DNA of 64,000 bases from Ilumatobacteraceae bacterium (GCA_022843125.1 JALHOG010000020.1:1-64000); one strand, 5' to 3'. Shown: positions 34,657 through 43,968, counted from the first letter of the stretch. A program made the numbers and translations. Notes: generated from the letters alone by a model not told the origin.

Positions 34657-35982
34657 TCAGCGGAGGTCGAGCACGACACCGTCCTCGGCCTCGTCGCCGC
34701 CCGGTCCGTGCGTGCGGATGATCTCCACGATCGTGTCGAACAGCGTCGCGCCGAGCAGACGACGTGACCGGTCGGCGCTCAGCCAGCGGAGCACGAACCC
34801 TCCCTCGGGCGTGCCGAACCCACCGCGCAGGATGTCGTTGAACGCGTCGAGGTTGCCCCTCCATCGATGACCGTCGAGATGCCGTGACCACTCGTCGGCC
34901 AGGCCTGCGAGGTCGTCGAACCGGTCGCCGTCGATCACCAGCACGGGGAGGCCCACCCGGTGGCTGGGCACGCCCGCGATCCTCATCGTCGCGATCTCGG
35001 TGGCCGAGCGATCGAGTCGGTCCCGCGGCATCGAGGCGCCCGTGCCGTCCGCGAGGCGGGTCATCATCTCGAAGTTGGCGGCGACGGCAGCCGCATCGAT
35101 CATGAACGGCTCGTCGGTCTCGCCGACGAGCGCGGCGCGGGCGGCCGCGAGCTGGGCGTCATCGTCGCCGGCACAGGCCGAGGCGAAGCGCAGCAGCGCA
35201 TCCCCGTGCTCGAGGCCGACCCCGTCGCAACCGTCGGCGACCGCGGTGAGGTCGATCCGCTCGTCGGTCTCGGTGCTGCTCCAACTGAGCATGCTGGCGT
35301 GTGCGGTCGTTCAATAGAAGCACTCGCGGAGCAGCGCGACACGCGCCGCCACCAGCTCCATCTGCGCTCGCGTCAGGCCGCCGGGGCGTCGTGTCCAGTC
35401 GGGATGCACCATCTCGGGCTCGGGCATGTACTGGGCGTCGGCGAGCCGCCAGGTGTTCACCCACTCGCCCGGCACGGCTGAGTACGCCTGCACCACCGCC
35501 GCCACCTCGTCGGCGGGGGCCGCGACGGGCACCCAGTTGAGCGTCGCCGTCGCGAGCTCGGCCGGCTGCTCGCGTGTGGGGGCCCCGTCGATCGGTGACG
35601 GCATCGGCGGTACGGGTAGTCCGGTGTTGCGATGGAAGGAGGTGACGGCGGCGACGGTCGACACGATCGCGCACAGCTCGACGTACGGCAGCTCGCCGAG
35701 CTCGTCGGCGAAACGGCGATGGACGTCGTCGGTGATCGTGGCGGCGTGGCGGGCGATGCGGTACGCCGCGTCGTGAGCGGCGTCGGGCGCAGCACGCTCG
35801 GCCGGGAGACGGTCGGTCGACGTCACCGCCACCCAGGGCGGCAACGGATCGGGGTCGACCATCGCGAGCTGCACGGTGGATGCGAGCTCGACGCGCTGGG
35901 CACCCGTGAACCAGCTCCCCGGCGCGGCGATGTGCTCCCAGGCGAGGCGGTACGCCTCGGTGAGGTCGTCGCGCACGTTCAC
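34657..35982 (-). CDS. AhpD-like (carboxymuconolactone decarboxylase-type) protein fused to barstar; candidate selenoprotein with in-frame TGA
   Basis: One frame of 442 codons with a single internal TGA at 35313-35311 (codon 224). Upstream (about 1-223) lies an AhpD-like domain with YVELCAIVSTVAAVTSFHRN and QMELVAARVALLRECFY. The frame continues T-T-A-H and through the rest of the domain (AAVAANFEMMTRLADGTG). The TGA occupies the second cysteine of CxxCxxxH, the AhpD redox centre, so it may encode selenocysteine. From about 340 to the end the sequence resembles barstar (NLDAFNDILRGGFG, FDTIVEIIRTHGPGG). GTG 35982 overlaps the M20 stop. If TGA is a true stop, the products are 223 aa and a remnant starting at ATG 35292. 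Confidence 0.65.
35277..35291 (-). promoter_or_regulatory. Candidate bacterial SECIS hairpin
   Basis: On the coding (minus) strand TGCTC-AGTTG-GAGCA forms a 5-bp stem with a 5-nt loop; two more pairs extend it past a one-base bulge. The loop starts 25 nt after the TGA and has G as its second base. These values fit the published bacterial SECIS rules (loop 16-37 nt from UGA, upper stem at least 4 bp, a G in the first two loop bases). Confidence 0.5.
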
Positions 35983-37055
35983 AGCAGTTGCCGCAGGATG
36001 CCGGCGATGAGGGTGACGCGGTCGGGCATCGTGTCGACCACCACGTGCTCGTGGTCGGCGTGCGCACCGCCGCCGACGGCGCCGAGGCCGTCGAGCGTCG
36101 GGACACCCAGCGCAGCCGTGAAGTTGCCGTCACTGCCCCCGCCGACGGCGACACCACCGATCCCGGGCATCACGGCTTCGGCCAAGGGGTACAGCGTGGC
36201 CGATGCCGACTCGGGCATCGGGGGGCGACCGACGTCGCCGTGCACGGTCAGCGTCGCCTCCGGCAGCACCGGGGTGAGGCCGCGCATCAGCGACTCGATG
36301 CGCTCCTTCTCGTCGGCGTTCGTCACGCGTACGTCGACGCGCAGGCGCGCCTCGGCGGGCACGACGTTGTCGGCGGTGCCGACGTGGGCCACGGTCGGGG
36401 TGACGGTGGTGCCCTGCTCCGGGTCGCCGAACGTCGCGATCGCGAGCACCTGGTGGGCGGCCTCGATCAGCGCGTTGACGCCCTTCTCGGGTTCCAACCC
36501 GGCGTGTGCTGCCCGCCCCGCGATCACCACCTCGAAGGTGCCGGTCCCCTTGCGACCCGTCTTCACGGCGCCGCCGTCGGCGCTCGGCTCGAGCACCAGC
36601 ACGTTGCCGCAGGCGAGTGCCCGCTCCTCGAGCAGCGCCCGCGACGTGTCGGAGCCGACCTCCTCGTCGGCGGTGAACAGCATCTCGACACCGGCCGGGT
36701 CATCGAGGGCTGCCACGGCGTGGATCGCCTGCACGATGCCGGCCTTCATGTCGAACACGCCGGGGCCGCGGACCACTCCGTCGGCCACGGTGAACGGTCG
36801 CCGGGCGAGGGTGCCGAGCGGGAAGACCGTGTCGTGATGCCCGAGGATCAGCACCTTCGGGACGCCACCGCCGCCCGACCAGTGGACGTGCGGCCCGGCC
36901 GGCCCGTCGACGAGCGTGGCCGGGCGGCCGGTGCGCTCCTCGATCAGCGCGGCGAGCGTCTCGGCCGACGCGGTGACCGCCGCCACGTCGAGCGACGGTG
37001 ACTCCACCTCCACGAGCCGTTGCAGATCAGAGAGCAGGAGATCGATCGGGACCAT
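35979..37055 (-). CDS. M20 family metallopeptidase (ArgE/DapE/CPG2 type)
   Basis: 358 residues. Metal-site motifs: LILGHHDTVFP (His and Asp), GPGVFDMKAGI (bridging Asp) and FTADEEVGS (catalytic Glu pair) near residue 135, with a dimerisation insert between, and AHADHEHV at the C-terminus. Likely a cytosolic carboxypeptidase or deacylase of the carboxypeptidase G2 branch. ATG 37055 lies 8 nt from TACGGT. Its TGA overlaps the GTG of the AhpD-like gene, so the two are coupled. Confidence 0.9.
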   Translation of the reverse strand: MVPIDLLLSDLQRLVEVESPSLDVAAVTASAETLAALIEERTGRPATLVDGPAGPHVHWSGGGGVPKVLILGHHDTVFPLGTLARRPFTVADGVVRGPGVFDMKAGIVQAIHAVAALDDPAGVEMLFTADEEVGSDTSRALLEERALACGNVLVLEPSADGGAVKTGRKGTGTFEVVIAGRAAHAGLEPEKGVNALIEAAHQVLAIATFGDPEQGTTVTPTVAHVGTADNVVPAEARLRVDVRVTNADEKERIESLMRGLTPVLPEATLTVHGDVGRPPMPESASATLYPLAEAVMPGIGGVAVGGGSDGNFTAALGVPTLDGLGAVGGGAHADHEHVVVDTMPDRVTLIAGILRQLL

Positions 37056-37063
37056 CACGCCGA

Positions 37064-37069
37064 ACCGTA
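37064..37069 (-). promoter_or_regulatory. Leaderless -10 box for the M20 peptidase gene
   Basis: TACGGT on the minus strand ends 8 nt before ATG 37055 and 5 nt before an in-frame GTG at 37058. Confidence 0.45.
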
Positions 37070-37255
37070 CCGCGCGGGTCCTCCCTCCGACCCGGCGAGC
37101 ATGGGCGGTTGCCACCCCACCCGACACCTCCAAAATCAGGAACTGTCGCGACCACCACCTGAGGTCAAGCTCGAATTGACTGCCACAAAGTCTCGGGGCG
37201 AGGCTCGGGGTGGCGTGCTGGTGGGCTCGATCGCTGCGACGGGGCGATCGACGAG

Positions 37256-37261
37256 CATGAT
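37256..37261 (+). promoter_or_regulatory. Possible -10 box for the CocE-like gene
   Basis: CATGAT ends 6 nt before GTG 37268. The 212-bp gap from the M20 start has no other recognisable element. Confidence 0.3.
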
Positions 37262-37267
37262 GGCGGC

Positions 37268-39553
37268 GTGCGTCGAACACTCCCTCTGCTCATCGTGACC
37301 GTCACCGTCGTGGCAGCGTGCTCGGGAGGCGATGATGCCGCCCCGGCCACGTCCGTGACGGCGACGACGGCGGCGGCAGCAGCGACGACCTCGGAACCGG
37401 CAGTCATGCCGCCCACGACGGCGCCGACAACGGCAGCGACAACGACCACGAGCCTTCCGGCTGCAACGTTCGAGGTCCGGTCGGGGGTCGAGCAGGTCAC
37501 CGTCACCGGGGCCGAGCCGGGTGAGCGGCTCCGACTCGTCGGGCGCGACGGCACAGCGCTCGCGCGCGGCGAAGCAGACGCGCAGGGTGCGCTCGTCGTG
37601 CGGCGCCTCCCGGGTGGCGAGGTGATCGCTGTCGAGGGTGAGCGCGGCGTCAGCGACGAGGTGATCGTGATGCCCCGCAACGCGGCGATGCCCGCGTCGT
37701 TCTACGCCGAGCAGCGGCTCCCCACCGAAGGGCTCGGCTACATCGAGACCCGCGACGGAACGCTGCTCTCGGCGAGCGTGTGGCTTCCCGGCCCGGCCGA
37801 CGCCGGCCCCTACCCCACCGTGGTCGAGTACTCGGGGTACACGCCGAGCGATCCGGAGTCGGAGGGCTTCCCCGACATCCTCAACGGGCTCGGCTACGCG
37901 TACGTCGGTGTCAACATCCGCGGCACCGGTTGCAGCGGCGGCTCGTTCCGGTACTTCGAGTACGCCCAGAGCGCCGACGGCTACGACGCGATCGAGGTCA
38001 TCGCCGCCCAGCCGTGGGTGCTCAGCAACCGGGTCGGCATGGTCGGCGTGTCGTACCCCGGCATCAGCCAGCTGTTCGTCGCACAGACGCAGCCGCCGAG
38101 CCTCGCTGCGATCACGCCGTTCAGCGTCGTCGCCGACAGCACACTCTCGACGCTCTACCCGGGCGGCATCCTCAACACCGGGTTCGCCGTCGAATGGACG
38201 GCGCAGCGGATGGCCGACGCCGAGCCGCTGGGTCAGGGCTGGGCAGCCGACCGGGTCGCCGCCGGCGACGAGGTCTGCGAGGCGAACCAGGAGCTGCGCG
38301 GGCAGAACCCCGACCTGCTCGCCGAGATCAGCGCCAGCCCGTTCTGGACCGACGAGCAGGCGGCCGACCTCGCGCCCCGCCTGTTCGTCGATCGCATCAC
38401 CGTCCCCACGTTCGTGGCCGGCGCTTGGCAGGACGAGCAGACCGGCGGTCACTTCGCCACCATGCTCGACCGTTTCACCGGCACCGACCATCTCTACGCG
38501 ACGCTCGTCAACGGCCTCCACACCGAGTCGATCAGCCCGTCGGTGCTCCCCCGCTGGGTCGAGTTCCTCGACCTCTACGTCGCCGAGCGCACCCCGTCGC
38601 TCACCGCTGCCCGCGTGATCGCTCCCCAGCTCGGCACCGCCATCTTCGGCGCCTCGCAGGTGGCGATCCCCGCCGAGGATCGGTTCGCCGGGATGTCGCA
38701 CGCCGAGGCGCTCGCTGCGTTCGAGGCGGAGCCGCCGATCGAGGTCCTGTTCGAGCAGGGCGCCGCCGACGGGTTCGCTCCCCGCACACCGATGGCGCGC
38801 TGGGTCGAGCGGTTCGACGCCTGGCCGATCCCGGAGGCAGCCGTCACCCGATGGTCGCTCGACGGCGACGGACGGCTCATCGACGGCGGCCCCGACAGCG
38901 ATGAGCCCCTGAGCGGTGAGACCGCGACCTACGTCGCCGACCCCGACGCGGCACCCGCCACCTTCTATGAAGGCTCGTCGAACGGAGTGTGGTCGGTCGA
39001 CGTCGCGTTCGACTGGCGGGAGGGCGCCCCGGGCTCATTCGCCGCGTTCGAGAGCGAGCCGCTCGCCGCCGACACCGTGGTGATCGGGTCGGGCTCGGTC
39101 GACCTGTGGCTCGAGTCGAGCACCGGGGACACCGACCTCGAGGTCACGCTCACCGAGGTGCGACCCGACGGCCAGGAGATGTACGTCCAGAGCGGCTGGC
39201 TGCGAGCGTCGCGCCGCAGCCTCCACCCGTCGGAGTCGACGGAACTGCGTCCCGTGCACACCCACCTCGAAGCCGAGGCCGGGCCGCTGCCCGACGGTTC
39301 GCCAGCGTTGGTGCGCGTCGAGTTGTTCCCGTTCGCCCACGCGTTCCGCGCCGGTTCGCAGATCCGGCTCACCGTCGATGCGCCGGGCGGGAACCGCCCG
39401 GTCTGGCAGTTCGACACCATCGCAGCCGGCGAGGAGGTCACCATCCACGGTGGCTCGCTGGTGCTCGCGGTCGTGCCAGGCCTCGACGTCCCGGCGGCGT
39501 ACCCGGAGTGCGGTGCACTCCGTGGCCAACCCTGCCGGCCCTACGCAGGCTGA
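37268..39553 (+). CDS. Lipoprotein CocE/NonD family hydrolase (X-Pro dipeptidyl-peptidase fold)
   Basis: 761 residues. A lipoprotein signal ends at VVAACSGG, followed by an alanine/threonine linker (about 25-70). The alpha/beta-hydrolase domain starts near 150, with nucleophile motif GVSYPGIS near 260 and an oxyanion region VEYSGYTP. A C-terminal jelly-roll domain (about 570-745) is typical of CocE and X-Pro peptidases. It likely cleaves esters or peptides at the outer face of the membrane. Start GTG is the first in the signal peptide frame. Confidence 0.88.
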   Translation: MRRTLPLLIVTVTVVAACSGGDDAAPATSVTATTAAAAATTSEPAVMPPTTAPTTAATTTTSLPAATFEVRSGVEQVTVTGAEPGERLRLVGRDGTALARGEADAQGALVVRRLPGGEVIAVEGERGVSDEVIVMPRNAAMPASFYAEQRLPTEGLGYIETRDGTLLSASVWLPGPADAGPYPTVVEYSGYTPSDPESEGFPDILNGLGYAYVGVNIRGTGCSGGSFRYFEYAQSADGYDAIEVIAAQPWVLSNRVGMVGVSYPGISQLFVAQTQPPSLAAITPFSVVADSTLSTLYPGGILNTGFAVEWTAQRMADAEPLGQGWAADRVAAGDEVCEANQELRGQNPDLLAEISASPFWTDEQAADLAPRLFVDRITVPTFVAGAWQDEQTGGHFATMLDRFTGTDHLYATLVNGLHTESISPSVLPRWVEFLDLYVAERTPSLTAARVIAPQLGTAIFGASQVAIPAEDRFAGMSHAEALAAFEAEPPIEVLFEQGAADGFAPRTPMARWVERFDAWPIPEAAVTRWSLDGDGRLIDGGPDSDEPLSGETATYVADPDAAPATFYEGSSNGVWSVDVAFDWREGAPGSFAAFESEPLAADTVVIGSGSVDLWLESSTGDTDLEVTLTEVRPDGQEMYVQSGWLRASRRSLHPSESTELRPVHTHLEAEAGPLPDGSPALVRVELFPFAHAFRAGSQIRLTVDAPGGNRPVWQFDTIAAGEEVTIHGGSLVLAVVPGLDVPAAYPECGALRGQPCRPYAG

Positions 39554-39619
39554 GTGGCTCCCGCAGTGGGTGGTCAACCCACCTGGCTCCGACTCGATCG
39601 GTGTGGTCGACTGGGGGCG

Positions 39620-40453
39620 ATGGGCACGCGCACCGATCATCGCGCCGAACTCGCCGAGTTCCTGCGCGCCCGGCGCGACGCGGTGTCTCCCGAGCAGGTC
39701 GGGTTGCCGCGCGGCGCCGGACACCGGCGCGCTCCCGGCCTCCGGCGCGAGGAGGTGGCGCTGCTCGCCGGCGTCTCACTCACCTGGTACACCTGGCTCG
39801 AGCAGGGCCGGCGCATCAACGCCTCGCCCGACGTGCTCGCCGCCATCGGGCGCGCGTTGCGTCTCGACGAGGCGGGTCTCGAACACCTCCTGACCCTTGC
39901 CCAGCCGACCGCGGCGCCCATCGCGGCGCCGCAGGAGGCCCCGACCGCGCTCGTGCGCCTGATCACGGCCCTGCAGCCCGCGCCTGCGTACGTGCTCGGC
40001 CCGCACTGGGAGTTCCTCGCGTGGAACGAGCCCCAGGAGCGGCTGTACCCACGGGTCGCCGAGCTCGACGGCGTTCGCCGCAACCTCCTGTGGGTGCTCT
40101 TCGCCGACCCCTCCACGCGCGAGCTGATCGTCGACTGGGACATCCACGCCCGCCAGGCGCTCGCCGAGTTCCGTGCCGGCACCACGGCGCGGCGCAACGA
40201 CCCCGAGCTGATCGAGTTGGTCGATGCGTTGCACGCCGAGAGCCCTGACTTCTCCGCGTGGTGGCCCGAGCAGAACGTCGCCCAGTTCGAGACACGACTG
40301 CGCCGCTTCCGGCACCCCGCAGCCGGGTTGCTCACGTTCGAGTACCAGCTGTTGGCACCCGTGGAGTGGCCCGGCCTCCGCGTCGCGTGCCAGCTCCCGG
40401 TGCCCGGTGACGACAGCGCCGAGCGCCTCTCGGTGCGTCACTACCTCGTCTGA
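39620..40453 (+). CDS. XRE-type regulator with MmyB-like ligand domain
   Basis: 277 residues. A helix-turn-helix (about 5-85) includes RRAPGLRREEVALLAGVS and TWYTWLEQGRRINASPDVL, the signature of the large actinobacterial family with a C-terminal MmyB-like domain (HWEFLAWN, RNLLWVLFADP, LRRFRHPAAGLLTFEY). The second domain is PAS-like and may bind a fatty acid or other lipid; ligand unknown. ATG 39620 starts at the HTH. Followed by a CFA-synthase-like gene, a possible target. Confidence 0.88.
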   Translation: MGTRTDHRAELAEFLRARRDAVSPEQVGLPRGAGHRRAPGLRREEVALLAGVSLTWYTWLEQGRRINASPDVLAAIGRALRLDEAGLEHLLTLAQPTAAPIAAPQEAPTALVRLITALQPAPAYVLGPHWEFLAWNEPQERLYPRVAELDGVRRNLLWVLFADPSTRELIVDWDIHARQALAEFRAGTTARRNDPELIELVDALHAESPDFSAWWPEQNVAQFETRLRRFRHPAAGLLTFEYQLLAPVEWPGLRVACQLPVPGDDSAERLSVRHYLV

Positions 40454-40505
40454 CCGATACCCCCGTTCCCGGGCCGCAGGCAGCGCGGCTATCGTCGCGA
40501 GAACA

Positions 40506-41645
40506 GTGTCATCTCATCGGCTCCGCATCCACTTCGAGCGGATCGTCGCACCCGCTGACATCCGCATCGACGGCGACCGGCCGTGGGACGTACGCGTACA
40601 CGACGTGCGGATGTTCCAGCGGATCCTGGCGAGCGGCACGCTCGGTCTCGGCGAGGCCTACATGGACGGCTGGTGGTCGTGCGACGCCCTCGACGAGATG
40701 GTGGCGAGGGCACAGCGCTCCGACATCCCATCGCGCCTGATGTCCCCCGCCACGATGATGCGCATCGCGCAGGCGAAGGTGATGAACCTGCAGAAGGGCA
40801 ACCGGGCGTTCGAAGTGGGTGAGCGCCACTACGACATCGGCAACGACCTGTACGAGCGAATGCTCGACCCGCGCATGATCTACAGCTGCGCCTACTGGCG
40901 GAGCGCATCCGGAACAGCCGTCGACCTCACCGCAGCGCAGGAGGCCAAGCTCACGCTCGTCGCCGACAAGCTCCGGCTCGAACCAGGCATGCGGGTCCTC
41001 GACATCGGATGCGGTTGGGGCGGTGCCGCCCACTTCTTCGCGGAGCGCTTCGGCTGCGAACTGGTCGGCGTCACCGTGTCGAAGGAGCAGGCGTCGCTCG
41101 CCAAGGAGCGGTGCGCACACCTCCCCGTCGACATCCGTCTCCAGGACTACCGCGAGCTGGATGAACCGTTCGATCGGGTCTACTCGATCGGCATGTTCGA
41201 GCACGTCGGTGTGAAGAACTACGCGACGTACATGCGCGTCGTGCAGCGATGTCTCCGCGATGCCGATTCGCTCACCCTGCTGCACACGATCGGTGGGAAC
41301 CGGTCTCGCGGGCAGACCGATCCCTGGGTCGAGCGCTACGTCTTCCCGAACTCGATGCTGCCTGCGGCCGCGCAGATCGCCCGCGCTGCTGAGGGCCGGT
41401 TGATCATGGAGGACTGGCACAACTTCGGTGCCGACTACGACCTGACGCTGCTCGCGTGGAAGCGCAACATCGATGCTCGCTGGAACGAGCTCAGCGACCG
41501 CTACGACGACCGGTTCAAGCGCATGTGGGACTGGTATCTGCTGTCATCCGCGGGCAGCTTTCGCGCGCGGGCGTTGCAGCTGTGGCAGGTGGTGCTGTCG
41601 CGCGACGGCATCGCCGACGGCTACCGAGCCGATGGCATCCGATAA
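40506..41645 (+). CDS. Cyclopropane-fatty-acyl-phospholipid synthase family methyltransferase
   Basis: 379 residues. An N-terminal lipid-binding part (LASGTLGLGEAYMDGWWSC) precedes the SAM domain with VLDIGCGWGGAAHFFAERF near 166, the IGMFEHVG catalytic segment near 238 and a tyrosine/tryptophan-rich C-terminus. It adds a methylene or methyl group to unsaturated acyl chains of membrane lipids. GTG 40506 is chosen because homology begins there; TATCGT lies 10 nt upstream. Confidence 0.92.
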   Translation: MSSHRLRIHFERIVAPADIRIDGDRPWDVRVHDVRMFQRILASGTLGLGEAYMDGWWSCDALDEMVARAQRSDIPSRLMSPATMMRIAQAKVMNLQKGNRAFEVGERHYDIGNDLYERMLDPRMIYSCAYWRSASGTAVDLTAAQEAKLTLVADKLRLEPGMRVLDIGCGWGGAAHFFAERFGCELVGVTVSKEQASLAKERCAHLPVDIRLQDYRELDEPFDRVYSIGMFEHVGVKNYATYMRVVQRCLRDADSLTLLHTIGGNRSRGQTDPWVERYVFPNSMLPAAAQIARAAEGRLIMEDWHNFGADYDLTLLAWKRNIDARWNELSDRYDDRFKRMWDWYLLSSAGSFRARALQLWQVVLSRDGIADGYRADGIR

Positions 41646-42240
41646 CACCGCTTCCGGCCGAGTCTTCACGCTCCCGTCACAGACACGTTCCGCTCCGGAC
41701 ACCTCGGCGGCTCAGCCTGTGGGGATGCGAGCAGCGTCGGCGCACCTCGGGACACCCCTCGGCACCGTGATCGTGACGGTCGATCACCCGTCGTTCTCGA
41801 GGGACATCGACCGCTTCCTGACCGAACTACGCGATGAGCCGCGGTTCTTCGGCCCCTCCGCATCGGCGAACCCGAAGCCGTTCCCGTCCTTGATCGAGGC
41901 GCTGCGGGGGCGCGGCGGTTTCCGGGTCGCTGCGGTCGAGGCCGGCCGGATCGTCGGTCTGGCGCGTATCGACGGCGCGGGTGAGATGTTCGTCGCCGTC
42001 GTGGCCGACCGGCGCGGTGCGGGCGTCGGTGTCGCCGTGTGCCGTCACGCGCTCGTCCGCGCCGCCGAGTTGCACTACCGCAAGGTCGTCGTGCGCTCGA
42101 CCCGGCGCAGTCGAGCGACGCGGCGGATGGCGGAGCAACTCGGTTGCATCATGGTCGAACACGACCACGGCCGGACCGATCTGGTGCTCGACCCCCGGCG
42201 GGCCGGCCCGGCCTTCACGTCGCAGCAGCTGATCGCCTGA
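41632..42240 (+). CDS. GNAT family N-acetyltransferase
   Basis: 202 residues from ATG 41632, which overlaps the end of the previous gene by 14 bp; ATG 41725 would give 171 residues and also keeps the whole domain. The core shows the GNAT pattern: VAAVEAGRIVGLARI, then MFVAVVADRRGAGVGVAVCRHAL as the acetyl-CoA loop (RRGAGVG). Substrate unknown. The 3' end overlaps the convergent RDD gene by 26 bp. Confidence 0.7.
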   Translation: MASDNTASGRVFTLPSQTRSAPDTSAAQPVGMRAASAHLGTPLGTVIVTVDHPSFSRDIDRFLTELRDEPRFFGPSASANPKPFPSLIEALRGRGGFRVAAVEAGRIVGLARIDGAGEMFVAVVADRRGAGVGVAVCRHALVRAAELHYRKVVVRSTRRSRATRRMAEQLGCIMVEHDHGRTDLVLDPRRAGPAFTSQQLIA

Positions 42241-42967
42241 GCGCGTCGGCCCGCACCACCCGAGTGCCGGCCGCGAGATCGTGCACGCCCCGCCGATCGC
42301 GGCGGACGAGGATCCCGGCGTACACGGCGATCGTGCCCAGCTCGCCGATCGACACGCCGGCTGTGGGCGACACCTCACCGACGAGGACGCCCGCCGCGGT
42401 CGGGATGAACGGCACGGCGAAACGGATGACGGCGCGAGCCCAGCCAGGCGACGCGCCGTCCGGGCCAACGACGCGGGTCCGCACCACCCACTTACCCGGG
42501 CTCCACCCGCGTGTCGCCACCGCGATCATCACCAGCGCGCTGTAGCCGACGTACGCGACCACCGGTCCTGCCCGATCATCGTCGATGACGGTGCGAACGA
42601 GCAGCCAGACGACGACACCGAGGAACAGATCGATCTGCGACCCGACGAACCGCGCCCAACGAGGGGCGAGATCGGGCTCGGCCGCGATCGACCGCGTCGC
42701 CTGGCGGCGCCGTCGGACGGCGGCAGCAGTCACGACCGGGAACTGGTCGACCGGCGACCATGGCGCCGCGGACGCGATGAGCTGCCGCACCTCGGCCTGG
42801 TCGCGGGCTTGGACGACGACCACGTTCCCGTCGAGCTCGTGGTACCGCTGTGTCGACCGGAGGTGGTCGAGCACGGCGCTGCGTTGGTCGAGCGTGAGGT
42901 CGGACAGGTCGATGCGCACCGGTTCGAGCGGTGAGCGCGAATCGCCGGAGGCAGGCACCCCGGTCAC
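42215..42967 (-). CDS. RDD family membrane protein
   Basis: 250 residues. A soluble N-terminal part (about 1-90) precedes an RDD domain beginning APRWARFVGSQIDLFLGVVVW, with the conserved R and D residues, three hydrophobic segments and WSPGKWVVRTRVV. The C-terminal RRDRRGVHDLAAGT motif is typical. The GTG start overlaps the TGA of the sugar kinase gene, so they are coupled. Function of the family is poorly known; some members take part in ion transport. Confidence 0.85.
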   Translation of the reverse strand: MTGVPASGDSRSPLEPVRIDLSDLTLDQRSAVLDHLRSTQRYHELDGNVVVVQARDQAEVRQLIASAAPWSPVDQFPVVTAAAVRRRRQATRSIAAEPDLAPRWARFVGSQIDLFLGVVVWLLVRTVIDDDRAGPVVAYVGYSALVMIAVATRGWSPGKWVVRTRVVGPDGASPGWARAVIRFAVPFIPTAAGVLVGEVSPTAGVSIGELGTIAVYAGILVRRDRRGVHDLAAGTRVVRADALRRSAAAT

Positions 42968-43875
42968 GACCAGTCGGCCGCCAGCTCGTGGCGCCAGGGC
43001 GGGTCGGCACCGCGGCGGGTGACCACCACGCCGGCCACCTGGATCGCGGAACGGACGGCGGGGACGAGCGCGTCGAGCGACACGAGATCGGCGTTCGAGC
43101 GTCCCGACAGCTCCCACCATGCGAGGAATCCGCCGCCGAAGGAGTCGCCAGCGCCGATCGTGTCGACCACGGTCGTCGGGGGGACCGGCACCGCGACCTC
43201 GCCGTCGCGTGTGAGCACGTGGACGGCGCCGCCGCCTGCGGTGAGCAGCACCGCGCCGGGCCCGACCTCCAGCAGCGAACGGGCGGCGTCGAGCGGCGTT
43301 GCACCCGGCCGCAGATAGGCGAGGTCCTCGTCGCTGACCTTCACCACCGTCGCCGAACGCATCACCCGCTCGACCCTCGCCACGTACGGGTCGCGCTCGG
43401 GCACGATGCGCGGACGGCAGTTGACGTCGATCATGACCGCAGCCCCGTTCGCCGCCGCCTCGCCGACCAGCGCCTCGGTGGTGTCGGCCATCGGCTCCAA
43501 CACCAGCGCGAGCCCACCGGTGAACAGCACGTCCGCAGCCGGCGGGCGGGCGGGCACGGTGAGCGACGGGGCCGACGTGCCGGCGAAGTAGAACCGGTAC
43601 GTGGCGCTCCCGTGCTCGTCGAGCTCGGCGGCCGCGAGCGTGGTGGGCTGCTCGCATCGTTGCACGGCGTCCGTCGACACCCCGTCGGCAGCGAGCTGCG
43701 CGGCGAGCATCCCGCCGAACCGGTCGACCGAGATCGCGCCCACGAACGCAACGTCGGCCCCCAGCCGTCCGCACGCCCGCGCCGTGTTGAACGGCGCGCC
43801 CCCGAGCGCCGCGGTCACGTCGCCCGACGGTGCGATGACGAGGTCGACCAGTGCTTCTCCGACGACGACGATCAC
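42964..43875 (-). CDS. PfkB family carbohydrate kinase (fructokinase-like)
   Basis: 303 residues. The N-terminal VVGEALVDLV and GGAPFNTARACGRLG motif binds the sugar, and the C-terminal VVDTIGAGDSFGGGFLAWW is the PfkB signature 2 with the catalytic Asp. Most similar in style to fructokinases or 2-keto-3-deoxygluconate kinases. GTG 43875 has GATGAT 6 nt upstream. Divergent from the oxidoreductase gene and coupled to the RDD gene. Confidence 0.88.
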   Translation of the reverse strand: MIVVVGEALVDLVIAPSGDVTAALGGAPFNTARACGRLGADVAFVGAISVDRFGGMLAAQLAADGVSTDAVQRCEQPTTLAAAELDEHGSATYRFYFAGTSAPSLTVPARPPAADVLFTGGLALVLEPMADTTEALVGEAAANGAAVMIDVNCRPRIVPERDPYVARVERVMRSATVVKVSDEDLAYLRPGATPLDAARSLLEVGPGAVLLTAGGGAVHVLTRDGEVAVPVPPTTVVDTIGAGDSFGGGFLAWWELSGRSNADLVSLDALVPAVRSAIQVAGVVVTRRGADPPWRHELAADWS

Positions 43876-43881
43876 GGCGCA

Positions 43882-43962
43882 ATCATCCCAGATCACTCGG
43901 ACGGGTGCGCGTTCCCGCATCGGGAACAGGCGGCTGACACGGCGCGGCCCATGGGGCAGACT
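43882..43962. promoter_or_regulatory. Divergent -10 boxes, sugar kinase / indolepyruvate oxidoreductase
   Basis: GATGAT (minus, 43887-43882) ends 6 nt before GTG 43875; CAGACT (plus, 43957-43962) ends 6 nt before GTG 43969. Confidence 0.4.
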
Positions 43963-43968
43963 GGCCCG

